DNA of 64,000 bases from Cycas panzhihuaensis (GCA_023213395.1 CM041465.1:147505741-147569740); one strand, 5' to 3'. Shown: positions 11,536-24,430, counted from the first letter of the stretch. Notes: generated from the sequence alone by a model not told the origin. Numbers and translations are program-made.

Positions 11536-11889
11536 TAGATTTCTAGCCTTGTCCTACAACCTATACACTTATTGATATCAAGATTGTGCCACCTAGCATA
11601 AACAGACACTTATGTAACTGTTAGGCAAAATGGCACTTTGCCATCCCAAGAAAAATGGGTCTCCCAAGCAACATTGGATTATGATTTTCCACATCTTCAA
11701 GAAACCTCAAATTTGAGAAATTTTCTTTTCGACGAAGGAGAAAATATGAGCTTCATGATATCAAGTATTGTTCTTCAACACAAAAAATCATACAAAATAA
11801 TTTATTCACAATTGCATTGTATTTGTTGGTTAATCATAGTCATAATGTACTTGTTGTTCAAATCATAACATCCTTTCCATTAGATTGAA
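11536..11889. other. Interval without recognised gene
   Basis: A 76-codon open frame (11638-11868) has no recognisable motif. It is probably flanking decayed repeat. Confidence 0.3.
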
Positions 11890-12560
11890 GTTGTAATGTT
11901 TGGTCCTAATTATAATTTATTTACTATTTGGTCGCAATTGCTAAGTTTACACTTATTTGTTAAGACCATCTCTAAACTATTTGTAGACAGTTGCTATTAG
12001 AGCCACAACCCACTCCTATAAAACTTGATCACAAGTGAAACAGTGGCATGGAATATAGCACTAGCTATCAACAAATGGTCTAGTGATTATAAGATCAAGA
12101 AGTAGCTGTGAAATTGGTGGGAAGAAAAACATATAAAAATAAGGCTCTTTGGTGTCTTTAGGGTTGCTAGGCTTCTTCAATTTTCTTCCTTTTTTTAAAC
12201 TCTCCTCCAAATTTCTTCAAAAAAAGAGCATGCATAGTAGCCCACATATATAATTTATAATATTATTTGAGACAAAAATAAATTATTTTGGGTTTTCCAA
12301 TCAAGAGAGCACTCCTTTATAAGACCCTCGTGTTTTCTAAAGTGTAGTCCCCGCATTCTATTGGATTTCTTTATTCTTCTATGCAAGTTGTTCTAGGGAT
12401 CCAACATCTCCTAGCTTCAACACCAAGACTAGAGACCGTTCTATGGTAGAGAGAAGACACCTGGCCTCGAACAAATTGTCAACAAAAGTGCCCAAATAGA
12501 TGCACCTCCTATTTGTAGCCATGGCCCCCAATTAACTGTACTTTGTTTCTATTGGTCTGC
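11890..12560 (+). repeat. Dispersed repeat, plus copy (partner reversed at 39715-40260)
   Basis: Aligning by eye with the reverse complement of 39715-40260 gives collinear matches: ATCAACAAATG then AGATCAAGAAGTA, GGCTCTTTGG, GGGAGCACTCCT-like, GCAAGTTG, CAACATCTCC and AACACCAAGAC. It may be an LTR or a non-autonomous element; no coding is seen. The edges are approximate. Confidence 0.6.
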
Positions 12561-14693
12561 TCCTCTTCTATCTTCCATTCTCGAAGTCTTTTACTATGTT
12601 ACTTTACTCCAAGGAACTTTCAAAGACTCCTCTAAAGGGTTCATATCAAGCTTGCATGGTTTGAACTACTACCTCCTAGTTCTATTGGCTAACGAGGGAG
12701 GAGTTGTTTGCAAAATGGTAATTATCACTACTAACGGCAATGCCCCTAATTAGTCCATGTATGGCATTATATGCAATCAAACCACTTCTTGAGCTACATA
12801 TACTATGTTGCTCCATGGTAGAATGAGTGTGGAAAGGCTAGTCACAAAGTAGGGGGTTGATTATAGACAGGCTTGCTTTAAATTCCAACATCTAGGCAAT
12901 TATGTCTATAATTTGGAGGCAAAGGGACACCAGTGGAAACCCTTGGACTATTTGGGATAGCTTGAAAAAACAAGAGAAAAATAACGGTTCCATTGAGTTG
13001 GCGAATTTGGATGGCATCCCATATCTGGGGCACATAAACTCTATATCCTAAACTCATAAATGGTTATGAGTTAAAAAATTGTCAAAACACTGTTAAATGT
13101 TGGAAATCAAGGGCCAACTCTAGGATTAATAGACTCCATTTAGACCTACAATTTGATGAAAAATAGGGAGCTACAATCAATTATTGGAGAACTTCTAAAG
13201 TAGTTAGAGTAAATAACTATGGAAAAAAAAGAAAAGAAAATTCAAGGCCAATCCACATAATAATAGGTAGATCTAAGTGAGATGATCAAATTAGGTCAAT
13301 CAAGTGGGGTTGGTCAATCCATAGGCTAATCAAACCACGCTAATCCAAATGTGGGGCTGATCCAAGTGGCAAGTTGGCGAAACTTAATAATGCTAATTGA
13401 GTGACAAGGTAGTGGAGGGATTCGTATTGATCTATCAATCAAATTAATAACCCACATCTCATGAATGTCAGTCGATCAAGATGCAACATAGTTGATCGAT
13501 GAGCCAATTAACATACTAAATCATCGTTGAGGGCCAAAAACGCCGATCAGGGTAAGAAATCGAACCATGGATGCCAATCAAATTCAACGAGCTAATCTAG
13601 AGTTGCTAATTAAATTCATAGGCCAATTATGGGCCAACTAAAAACTAGAATTACCAATCACAGACAATAAAAAGGAGGGGATCAATTTTAGTGGGTTGAT
13701 CCAAAATCACTAATTAACATGATGATCAAACACCATTGATATTGCTTGTTGATTAATGGCTTAACATTCATAAGCAATCATGATTTGATTCAATTGAGTG
13801 CTTGAGGGATTCATCACAGGCATCACTGTTAGAAATTAGAAACTTGATTGAGCAATTGTTTAATTGTCAATCTAACATGGACTATCACAAAGGCCAAGTA
13901 TTGCACAAACTAATATAACTGATGACAATGCCAAGTGAAATATCACTATGTCATTACAATTTTACCATTGTTGACGCCATCTCATCAAATGTCTTCAAAG
14001 AAGGATTGATTACAAATTGAAAAGAAGCCTTGCCACCAACTAATTTTGAGCACCACAAACCACTATGTGATAGGATACATAAGGTTGATTAGAGATGCAA
14101 TACATCAGGCTGATTAGAAATCACATGGATACTAAGTAATTTTGCGACCATTGTTGATCACATTCAAGCTTCATTTCTTACCTAAGTTAATTAGACACAA
14201 TGACCATTGGTAGAGCTAGGTTGATCAAAGGAGGATGAACCTAATCAAACTAGGTTGGTCCTTGTTAACTAGAGTTGGACCTACATGATATAGGTGTTTC
14301 ATCAACAAGAGGTCGATCATGTAGAGGTGAGGATTGTTAACGTGTGACACCAATTAGTGACCACTATCATTGCCTATCTAAAGTAGCATCACCGATCAAG
14401 CCATAATCATCGATCAATGCTTCATGTTATCAATCAAGTCAAATGGTTCAACCACTTCAGAAGTGTAGATCAAAGCAATGGGTTTCATCATTGACCTATA
14501 AGAGTTTCAAGTGCCAATCAAGGGCTTGATAGACTATCAATCAATGATTTGTTGCCAATCAAAAGAAGTTGATCACTTGTGATTAATCATATTGCAGAGA
14601 GGGGTCAATCGTTGGCAAACAATTACGTTAAAAATCACATTGATTAGAGCAGTGGGTATGATCACAACACGTTGATCAAAGGGGTTTTAAACA
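12561..14693. other. Gene-free tract rich in GATC and AATCAA words
   Basis: No coding is seen. From about 13260 to 14690 the words GATCAA, TTGATC and CCAATCAA recur. I count about 19 GATC in 1.43 kb, where about 5 would be expected from base composition. No fixed period was found by eye. Confidence 0.5.
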
Positions 14694-15037
14694 TGGTTTA
14701 TAATAAAGCACCTATGCATGAGGTGATAACAAATGTAAACAATAAATGAACAAACAAAAGAATGTACAATATATAAGACAATAAAACTTGTGGGAAATGA
14801 TCAACTCCAATTATTGCATTTGGTAGGAATACATACTTATAGTGCATAGTCACCTCATACTTGTCCAATCACATGTAAGAACCCTTATGTCCACCAATAG
14901 GACATTTACATGAATTTACATGAAAAGGTGTGCACCACCTTGCACACAACTTAATTATTCTAAGTTAATAATCCTACAAGAGAGTTAAGGGGGGCTCCTT
15001 AACATTAACATGAACTAATTAAACATTATCTCTAAAA
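14694..15037 (-). repeat. LTR, minus orientation (3' LTR by polypurine position)
   Basis: It is homologous to 17188-17528 and, in reverse, to the LTRs at 20891, 27153 and 31354. It begins TGGTTTATAATAAAG and ends TCTAAAA, followed by CCCCCCCATAATG, a minus-strand polypurine tract. So the internal region lies to its right. Confidence 0.7.
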
Positions 15038-17187
15038 CCCCCCCATAATGTTTAATTACATAAATCAAATATCACATCAACCCATCATCACATCAACAAC
15101 ACTCTTTCATCAAGGTAGGAACCACCACCTTTGTAGGAAACTCCTTCAGGTACATGATTTTGTCATCACCAAGTCAACTATTCTAGGAACAGGTCGAATT
15201 ACCTTGCCAGTCAAATAAATTGAAAGCAAGAATAACAAGCGGATCCCACCTCTTGCTAAATGAGATTTAACGGCTACTTCTTCTTCTTCTTGAAGCCTTC
15301 ACCAAATGGCTTCATTCTCTATCAACAACACTCTTGCTTGGCCTACTCTCAACATACAACCACCCAATCTTGCGATTACAAGGTTCACTATCCATCTATC
15401 AATCAACAAACAATTATGCTTGAAGTCTCAAACTTTGAGCTCTTCAAGATTTCATACAACCTGCTTGTCTGCTTAAAAATACACACCATACAAATACTAG
15501 CAACATAGGATGTGACTTCATAAAAACCAAATAACTCTCTCATTAAGTATTTTTAATTAGCATGGGTTCTTTAGAGCCTCAGAAATATGTTAAGCTCGCT
15601 TTCCTTGATTAAAATCTACTTGATATCAAACTCAAAAGATATCATATCATAACTCATTTTGACTGCGATGAAATAATGAAGCCAACACACCTGATAACAC
15701 TTAGATTTGATATTCTAGTGAAGAGATATTGAAGAAACAATGCTTGTATGTTATCACAAAAGTGAAATTGGGCAAAAATAAAGGTAAACTCTTTTCGTGA
15801 ATAGCTTCAAGTCACATGCTAATCTCCATATGACCATGACTTAACCTGTTGGGGGTTTATGAACTCCAAACCAATATTCAATCTAATTTAATCAAGCCAA
15901 ATGTTTGCAAACTTTTTTATACTTAATCAAAATTTGCCCTCCTCCTCTGTGCGGATCTGTTGACAAGTAGAAAACGAATCATATCAATTTGGAAATGCAT
16001 TGAATTGATTGAATTGCTTAAAGTCATCATCCTTTGTATGCTAGATCTTCATTTGGCTCCTCACAATCAACATAGACAACTATTTCTTCTATGTCCTCCT
16101 CATCGTCTGGCTGCTATGCAAACCTCATCACAGACGTCTTCCATCATCCTCTATTAGTTATTACAAAGCGTTGAGCATTTCTCATTCGCGCATCCCATTT
16201 GTTGCGGGTTGTTTCCTCATCAACCAAGTTTGTCTCTTAGGGCTTTGAGAGGGCAGCCCTCCGTTCTCACATAGCCTTCTTTTGTAGCCTCCATTATCAC
16301 TGTGTCTCCATTACAACCATTAGTCACATCTACGAGTGACTCCACGTAGGTAAAATCTTCCACTCTTCAAGCTTGTGCTTCATGCTATCCATGATTAACA
16401 ACTCCATCGTCCATGTAGATGCCATTCTACATATAGTTGGGCGGCAACTATATAGTGGGCATTCCTCTCATTTCTTCCATGACAACCATACTTCCACAGC
16501 TGGTTATTCCTATGGACAGTCACACAGATGATCCTTCTTCAATTGTTAACTCCATTAGTGGGTGGCCCTTTGGGCATTCTATGGTTGGCTCTTCATTCCA
16601 TCATGGCTACAGTGCATCTCTTAGCAGGTGTAGTGGTGGATGATCTCCAATCCCCCTTTTTCTTTTTAATTCATCATGGCTAGGGTTATAGCCATCAATG
16701 CATTTTTCTTCATAACAACCATCTCCTCTGCATAGGATCTTACTATGTTCTTATCTCCACTTATGGTGGCTATCCAACGATTGAGGTTTTTCATGCATCA
16801 AGCAGACCGAGCGACCATCTTTTCTCTCTATTTTTCATAGAGATACGCAAGAATAACACAAGGGTTTGGCGAGGATTTTGACCATGTCATTGTAGTGTAA
16901 AATGCTCTTTGCACACGAACATTTATATGAGGGGCGCCAACAAAAGGTTCTAGAGAGCAAACTCCATGCGCAAAATGTTATGTGCAGAACCCAAAATTCC
17001 AATCTTTAATTATGGCTCATACTAATTCTTTGACTGATGTCTTTATATCATGGTCTCATCTTCTTATTAAATGTAGGCTAACCTTGGCTCTTCAATCTCA
17101 CTACTTTAATTTGCTCCAAAGGATTGATCATGCTATCCTATTATGATACGATGCTAGAATTATAATAGAGCAAATCTATTGGGCATA
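15038..17187 (-). mobile_element. Internal region between two minus-strand LTRs, non-coding
   Basis: This 2.15-kb stretch lies between related LTRs and has a polypurine tract at its left end, but no convincing primer-binding site beside the right LTR. I recognise no gag or pol. Several short open frames (15260-15508, 15960-16157, 16437-16643) match nothing I know. It is probably a non-autonomous or heavily deleted element. Confidence 0.5.
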
Positions 17188-17528
17188 TGAAGATATAATA
17201 AAGCACATATGCATGAGGTGATAACAGATGTAAACAATAAATGAACAAACGAAAGAATGAAGTATGTACAATACATAAGAAAATAAAGCTTGTGGGAAAT
17301 GATCAACTCCAATTATTACATTAGGTATGAATACCTACTTACAGTGCAAGTCACCTCATGCTTTTCCAATCACATGTAAGAACCCTTATGTCCACCAATG
17401 GGACATTTACATGAATAGGTGTGCACTGCGTTGCACACAACTTAATTATCCCAACTTAATAATCCTATGATCGTGTTAAGGGGGACTGTTTAACATTAAT
17501 ATTAACTAATTAAACATTATCTCTAATA
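17188..17528 (-). repeat. LTR, minus orientation, partner of 14694-15037
   Basis: It begins TGAAGATATAATAAAG and ends TCTAATA, and matches the left partner throughout. The flanking five bases (AAACA on the left of the pair, GATAG on the right) do not agree, so no target duplication is visible. Its right end abuts a truncated copia reverse transcriptase. Confidence 0.65.
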
Positions 17529-20500
17529 GATAGAATGCAGGAGGCCAAGATCAAACGTCCCAAAAGCTTCAGAAAGCGGTTTCTTGTGATAGTTGATTTG
17601 AGAAGTGTTACTGTTAGTAATAATGAGGTAATCAACATAGACAATTACAATAAGTATCTCGACATTCTCGTGTTTTATATACAAACTATGATTTGATTCA
17701 CACCTAGTGAACCCAAAAGAAATGAAGTAATCATCAATGCACGAATACCATTCCTTTGGTGTTTGCTTAAACCTATACAAGACTTTCTTCAACCTACATA
17801 CAAGATGCTTTTTACCAACTTGCACAAAACCTTCAAGTTGTTGCATATAGACCTCCTCATCAAGAATGTCATGAAGGAAACCACTCTTGACATTCATTTG
17901 GTGGAGTTCCCAGCCAAAACAAGATGCAAGATTTACCAGCATTCAAATGGTAGTCATTTTGGCCACAAGTGCAAAAGTCTTTTCAAAATCTACACCTTTA
18001 GCCTATGCATATGCTTTGGCTATAAGTTGAGTCTTGTATCTGTCAATAGCACCATTAGATTGATACTTCACTTTGTACACCCACCTACAACTAATAGCTT
18101 TCTTATTTGAAGGAAGCTTAACAAGATTCCATGTGTCTTTTTTAAGAATGGAGTCATACTCCTCCTACATAGTTGACTACTAGTGAGATCTATCCTTAGT
18201 TTTAACAAATGACTCAAATTCATCAATGTTTGAGACATTTAACATTAATACATAATTGACCTTGCTCAATGTCTAAACACTTAAGGGTTTCTTGATGTAT
18301 CCAGCCTTGGAATCTTTAATCGTTTGAGTATACCACTTGGATAACTTTTTAAGAGGAGAGGAGGAAGATGGAGCATCTACAAGAATTTGTTTACTCCCTT
18401 CACTCTTTTCATCATTTTCATTCTTCACTTCTTTAGCATTAACATTTATAATAGGAATAATTTCCTCATTAGACTCATCAAACAAAACATCCATATTTAT
18501 TACAATCTTCCTCTCTGAAGGATCCTAAAACATATAAGCTTTAGATGGCTCATTATACCCAACAAGAATGCACTTATAACATTTGTTATCAAGATTTTGT
18601 CTCTTTACATTAGGCACATGTACAAAAGCAATACATCCAAACTCTCAAAGATTATAAAATGAGAGCTTTCTACTCATCCAAGCTTCTTCAGGAGTTATGT
18701 TCTGAACTGCTACAATTAGACTTATGCTCAATATATACACAATTAAATTCACAACTTTATCCCAAAAACCATTTGAGACATTTTTGGCTTTAAGCATGCA
18801 TCTAGCCATCTTAACAATGGTGTGATTCTTCTTTTCAGGCACACCATGTGGTGTATAGGATGCAGTCAATTGTCATCGAATGCCATGATTCTTGCAAAAT
18901 GTTGTGAATTTAGTTGATGGGTACTCAACTCTATTGTCACTTCTCAGCATTTTGAGCTTATTTCCAAAGAAGTTTTTTGCTCAAGCCTTGAACTCCTCGA
19001 AGTTTGTAAATGCTTCCAACTTATTCTTTAGAAGGTAGACCTAAGTCCTCTTGATGAAGTGGTTAATGAAGGTCATGAAGTACTTTGCACTTTTAAGTGA
19101 AATTGGTGTAAGTGGTCCACACAAATAAGAACGAACCAAATCCAATATGTTCTTAGCCCGCCATTCAGACTTGACAAATATCTCCCCATGTTGCTTCCCT
19201 AGTGCACATGCTACAGATATTAGCACATTTCTGAATTAGAGAAAGATCATATACCATTTAAAACTTATTCAACAATTGAGGATTGCAATAGTTCAAATGA
19301 CCAAAACAACCATACCATAAAGTATCAGATGTAATTGCAACAAAACCACACTTAAGTGTGTCAGAGAATTTATACAATCCATTCTCTTTAGTTCCTTAAA
19401 CAATTACAAAATCACCATCTTTTATGACACATTTGATTGCGTTGAACCCAACCTTCAATTTTAGTTTAACCTCATGGCTCACAGAAAGCAAATTATGCTT
19501 AAATGATGGTACATAAAGCCTAGTAGAGATTTTAATCTTATGGCCAAATCGATTGAGAATAATTGTACCTTGCTTGACTGCTTTATATTGACTATCATTA
19601 CCTAGAACTATGGTTGATTATGACCAACTTTGAGTTTTTTAAACCATTCTTTACGAAAAGTAATATGATTCAAGGCACTAGAATCAGTGTACTAGGTACC
19701 ATTCATGCTAGATATAGCACTGAAGACAAAGACTTTCTCATCATCATCAATGAAAGTGGTATTTTTACTAGTTTTCTTCTTATCCATCTTTTTTTTTCAA
19801 CAGTTCTTTTTACATTGACCTTTTTTATTACAATAAGTGCACATGACATCCTATTTAGGTTCATTGTGGGATCAATTCATGCTATGAGAAGATGGCAAAG
19901 CTTGTTTAAGAGCATTCATGTGAAGCTTCTTTCTAAATTGAGATGCTAATGCTATGTTGTTGTTGTTGCTAGCAATGTAACATCCCATGCATTACTCCTC
20001 ATGCAAGAGTAAGTCTAGCTAACTCCTCAAAAGCAAGTGGCTATGCTCTCTCAGTTAGACATAAATTGGTTACAAAAATATGATAGCCTTCATGCAAGCT
20101 ACTAAGTGTAATGCTCATGAGCTCTTTATCCTTCGCTTTCTCACCTATTGCAATTAATTGATCTCTTATCTCCTTTAATTTCTATAAGTGAATGGAGATA
20201 GATTTGTCTACAGTCATTTTACATGAATAAAGCAAATTTCTTAAGTACAATACTCTTGTCTCAATGTTGGTCTTATACATTTCCTATAGAGCCTACTATG
20301 CATCCTTTGACGAAGTGTTGCCTCGAAGATGTGTGCAAGGTCATTAGCAACTGAAAGTCCAATGATTGCTAATGTTTCTCTATCACGGTCCTCCCAATCT
20401 TCAACATCTTTTTGTCACAATTGAGATAGATCGAGTAGATCTGATTGTGACTTAATTGGTGCTTACAGCTGGCTTTAGTTCCTTGCCTTCAATAAATTTC

Positions 20501-20620
20501 ATCAATTTCTTAAGGGCCAAAATATTAGAAATTTTGAATTTCTAAATTACATAATTTTTACCATTAAGCTTGTATGCATTTGGTAAAACATAACTGGTAA
20601 TGTTAAAACTAGACATTGTA
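17529..20620 (-). pseudogene. Copia polyprotein remnant: gag, integrase, reverse transcriptase
   Basis: Read leftwards from about 20620, a gag start (MSSFNITSYVLPNAYKLNGK) is followed by broken gag (about 20000-20600). The integrase region is broken too (SLYGLCGPLTP-like near 19100, and MTASYTPHGVPEKKNHTIVK at 18869, equivalent to the usual PQxNGxxERxNxT). Reverse transcriptase follows from about 18150: DTWNLVKLPSNKKAI, then MNVKSGFLHDILDEEVYMQQ and LIVIVYVDYLIITN. The catalytic YVDD is YVDY here, so the enzyme would be inactive. The frame stops at 17529 before RNase H, where an LTR begins. Many stops and frameshifts are present, several of them TAG at expected CAG glutamine codons. No LTR of its own is seen. 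Confidence 0.85.
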
Positions 20621-20890
20621 AGAAAGAATGCATGTGACCAAGACCACAAGCATGAGTTTATAAAGAAACTTAGTGGCTGCAAGGTCGTATTATAATTTTT
20701 GACCTTTGAAATGAAAGAACAATAAAAAAAAGAAAACTAGAGACAAAAACCATTGAAAATTGATTTCAAATAGTAAAGTTATGAGGTTTTGCCTCTTTTC
20801 AGAGTCTTAAACATTCACTGCATATGACTAGTGGCTAAAAAGCTTAGGTGCAAATTTCAAAACAGATTATAAATCACTTTAATTTCACTT
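20621..20890 (-). other. Probable 5' leader of the preceding copia remnant
   Basis: A phrase here (GTGGCTGCAAGGTCGTATTAT, one word longer than the shared core) resembles one at about 23660 in the 21825-25773 element (CAGTGACCGCAAGGTGGATT). The two minus-strand copia elements therefore have related leaders. No primer site or LTR is seen. Confidence 0.4.
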
Positions 20891-21265
20891 TGTTAGGTGT
20901 AATATTTAATGTTGAATTATGTTAGTGTGTCCCCAACTCTCTCAACTAATATGAAATTGTGTCATTAAGGTGTGTGCATGCATGTCCACATATCCATGTG
21001 TTATCCTAGAGGTGTTCATAAAAGTTCTCATATGTGATCTGTGAGGTGACTATGTACTATAAGTATGTATTCATACTTAATGCAATAATTGGATCAAATC
21101 ATTTCCCACCAACGTTATTGTCTTATGTGTTTATCCATAGTTCATTGTTTGATTTATTTATAGTTTACATCTTTAATTACCTCATGTTATTTACATATTA
21201 TGTTCTATCCTTATATCTTTTTCTACATTGTATCATAGTTATTCTTTGTTTGTCTATTTTTTACA
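20891..21265 (+). repeat. LTR 1 of a shared-LTR chain (375 bp)
   Basis: It begins TGTTAGGTGTAAT and ends TTTTTTACA, directly followed by TGGTATCAGAGC (21266-21277), a perfect initiator-Met primer-binding site. It is homologous to the LTRs at 27153 and 31354 in the same orientation. Confidence 0.85.
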
Positions 21266-21277
21266 TGGTATCAGAGC
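21266..21277 (+). other. Primer-binding site
   Basis: TGGTATCAGAGC lies immediately after LTR 1 and is the standard plant site complementary to initiator methionine tRNA. Confidence 0.85.
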
Positions 21278-21824
21278 GGGTTAGGGTTAGAAGATTGAAG
21301 AGACCTCGTGCAAGATACGTCAATCAAGAATTCTGAAGATGTTCAATGTGAAGGTTATGTCGAGAGGATGTGATGCAAGTCATATGGAAGAAAATGTTGC
21401 TCAAATTGTAGGACAAAGAGGAAGCCAAGTGGGATGCATTAATGATGACATCATATGAAGCATCTTGAGGATTTAGATTCTATGTATGATATGGAACTGA
21501 TTGCAAACTCAAAGAAGAGATGCCTCACAATCTTGATCCATCTACAGAAGATATACCATTCGCCCATTTAAGCATAACTAGAGATTTTCATTGAGAAAAT
21601 ATGTTGTTATAAGAAGATGATTCCAACAAGTTTTAGAATCCTTGCCACTTCTTCCATCCATTACTGCATATGAAATCTATAATGTTATCAGAAATGGAAA
21701 CAACTATGTCCGATGTCGAAGATTTGAATGAAATTTTCCATGGCATTTCAGACCTTGTAATCAGTTAACAATTTGTGAGCAAATGGAGAATAGTGACGGA
21801 TTTCAGATTAACATAGTTCTAGCC

Positions 21825-22231
21825 TATAAGAAGAATGTGGATAAGAGGAGGAAACATGTCATAAAGCATGGGTAAGAACAACTACAAGAAATGACAATAC
21901 GACAAATGACTCACACTCCCCAACAATCTCATTATCGAACACAATATAGTATATAATTTATAGATTACAAATGTACTAAAGATATGAGTTAGTTCTAACC
22001 ATAACATAATGGCTAATTAACTACTCCCTCAAATTATGGTAGGCTATCAACTATCATATTTAATGTTGCAACCATTTTTGACTCCTACTAACCAATATAT
22101 TAATGACTTTGACTAAGAATATTCTAACTAAGAATATTCTCTCACTTAGAATATTCCATATGAGAAAATATTCTAATTACATGAAATGAACTTAAATGAA
22201 CATGTAATGGGAATGTACATTATTTCCAACA
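21825..22231 (-). repeat. 3' LTR of the minus-strand copia derivative (407 bp)
   Basis: It is nearly identical to 25416-25773 but carries about 35 extra bases near 21855-21890 and a short duplication of ACTAAGAATATTCT near 22110-22135. It ends TTTCCAACA. Confidence 0.85.
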
Positions 22232-22329
22232 CCCTCCCATAATGTTAAGTTCATTTCCTATCATAAATATCAGTGCCCTAAGTCTCTCAAATTTCTTACA
22301 ACCCAAAGTCTAGATGAGAACTTGATCTT

Positions 22330-22620
22330 TTGAGGGACAATACATCAATTCAATTATGCTATGCTCCACTTGCTATCGAATAGAATGATGATCTTGGTCC
22401 ACAATCTTGAATCTATTATGGAAACCCAATTCGTTGATAGCTGGAAGGCACCTTGGCTATCGTAGAACAATTAAATAAGTCACATATGGTTAAGAAGTCC
22501 ATTAAGCCAAAAATGGCTTCTTCGATGCTGTAACTATTGCTTTGTATAATGCCTTGGTGGAAATAAAAGACTGTCGATTGTTTCTTACTTATCCAAGAGA
22601 TCAACTAGAACTAAGTGACT
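22330..22620 (-). pseudogene. Copia RNase H remnant
   Basis: Minus-strand translation gives MISWISKKQSTVFYFHQ, matching the S-W-x-S-K-K-Q-x-x-V-x-x-S phrase of copia RNase H, followed by broken remains towards the polypurine tract. Stops and frameshifts are frequent. Confidence 0.6.
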
Positions 22621-22842
22621 ATGCACATCCTGTTATTGATTTGACCTTTACTGTTGTAAGAGATCAACTAGGACCAAGTGGTCAATGCACATCCTTTCGT
22701 TGATTAGGATCAACCAGAAATAAGTGCCATCCATATCTTGTTGTTGATCAGGCTCAACCAGAACTAAGTGTCAATGCACATCCTATTGTTGATTAGGATC
22801 AACCAGAACTAAGTGTCATCCACATCTTGTTGTTGAATATGC
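22597..22842. repeat. Tandem array, about five copies of a 45-bp unit
   Basis: The unit starts GATCAACCAGAACTAAGTG and ends with CATCC or CATCTT followed by TGTTGTTGAT. The first copy is longer, at about 63 bases. It lies at the RNase H end of the deleted copia element. No coding role is apparent. Confidence 0.8.
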
Positions 22843-23079
22843 CATTACATTTGCTTGTACAGAGCTGCTGAAGAGGATTTCATCATCCTCATGCAATACA
22901 TGCTAGTTGTGATCATCATTGCATGAATACCACACTCATTGTTTTGCTTCTCCAAATGTCATAATCGTAGCATATAATATCATGCTTTGTTCTATGCACT
23001 ATTGTATTTACCATGTCACTGTTGCTTCATAGAATTGTTAGGTGATTTTATTAACACCACAACTCTGCTACTATCATCA

Positions 23080-23560
23080 TTATAACATAGTAAGTTGCAA
23101 TAATAAGCTACTAAACTCACAAATGAAAAGAGGTTGAGGTAGTCTACAAAGGTATGATAAGCCTCGTGTAGGTTGATAAGAGTAATGTACTCCACAATTC
23201 AACAACACAATTCACTCGTCTCCTTCAATTTCTACAAATGAAGAGAAATAGAGCATAGACATTTTATAAGAGTAAAGCAAGTATCAAGACTCTTAACAAA
23301 TTCATAAGAGTCTTCATGCATCATATGCAAGTAATTAAAGATGAGTAATCAACTCATCAATTAACTGGCAAATTAATGAATGTCAGTTTTCTAGGTTCTT
23401 ATTCTTCTATGCCATGTCTTGTCATGCCATGTTGCAATGCCATCAATTGGGTCTAAGTTGGCTTTTTGTCTTCTCCTTTAACAACTCCCATAGGTCTTTA
23501 TAAGACTGGAAAATGTTACATCACATAGAACTTACATCTTGCCTTAGTGAATCTGGCAGA
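23080..23560 (-). pseudogene. Copia gag remnant
   Basis: This stretch parallels the gag part of the 17529-20620 copia. Both read GATAAGCCT or GATAGCCTT, then a GTAATG phrase, then CTCCTTTAATTTCTA or CTCCTTCAATTTCTA in the same order. No open frame remains. Confidence 0.45.
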
Positions 23561-23740
23561 CTATAGTCAACAATTCATAGACATTTTATGAAGTCTATAA
23601 TTAAGAGAAATAAGAAGAAGTAGTGTTTAAATCACCACAAGTATGAGTGTCAGACATCACTCAGTGACCGCAAGGTGGATTATATTAAGAGTACATATAA
23701 AAAGGTTCAAAATACCTTTTAAATACTTCATGAAATGTTA

Positions 23741-24430
23741 TCAAAAGAGGATGAAGTATAATAAAAAATCCTCTTAAAGTGCTTTCAAAAGAGGTCAAAG
23801 TACATTGAAAAATCCTCCTTAAAATACTTTTAATGTACATTAAAAATTCCTATTAAAATAGAGTCAAAGATATACTCTAATGAGGGTTAGGGACATGAGA
23901 AAATTGCCCTTGAAGTGCTCTTTAATTGAAGTCAAAATGTACCCTTTAAAATAAGACAAATTAACAAGCTTTAAATAGCTTGTGTCTCTTTAAGTTATCG
24001 GGCCCAATAAATATTTCTAAAGAGGATAAAGTACATTGCAGTAATCCTCTTAAAATACTCCTTTTAAATGACACCAGAAATGTACTTAAAAAGAGGAAAA
24101 GCCATAATAAAATCCTCTTAAAGTACTATATAATTGAAGTTGAAAAGATATATTTCAAAGAGAATAAAATACTTTTAAAAACCTCTTGAATTAATCGTTT
24201 TAAATATCGCCAAAAGTGCTCTTTTATGCCACCAAAAATGTACCTTAAAGAAGAGGATAAAATGTATTAAAAATCCTCTTAAGGTACTATTTTATGTTGC
24301 CAAGAAAATATTTTTAAATAGGATTAATACCAATATTAATAACGGATTGAATCCTTTTAAAGTACTCCAAAGCAAAATACACTTAAAGAGGATTAACACA
24401 TGACATTAAATCCTCTTATTATATCTCCCC
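23741..24430. repeat. Hairpin-bearing tandem repeat array, period about 65-70 bp
   Basis: About nine to eleven diverged units each contain AAGAGGATAAAGTACATT followed by AAAATCCTCTTAAAGTAC. The arms AGAGGAT and ATCCTCT pair, so each unit can fold into a stem with a loop of about 12-18 bases. Good copies start near 23741, 23788, 24018, 24085, 24245 and 24385. Linkers such as ATGCCACCAAAAATGTAC recur at about 24230 and, as ATGACACCAGAAATGTAC, at about 24066. It lies in the leader region of the minus-strand copia derivative. Confidence 0.8.

Noticed and set aside
15260-16643. Short open frames between the LTRs at 14.7 and 17.2 kb
   Set aside because: They are 65-82 codons with low-complexity composition and no recognised domain.
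14694-17528. Complete LTR element with primer site
   Set aside because: LTR pair and polypurine tract are visible, but no primer-binding site or target duplication could be found beside the right LTR.
23741-24430. CRISPR-like array
   Set aside because: The units are diverged, the spacers are also related to each other, and the context is a plant retrotransposon.
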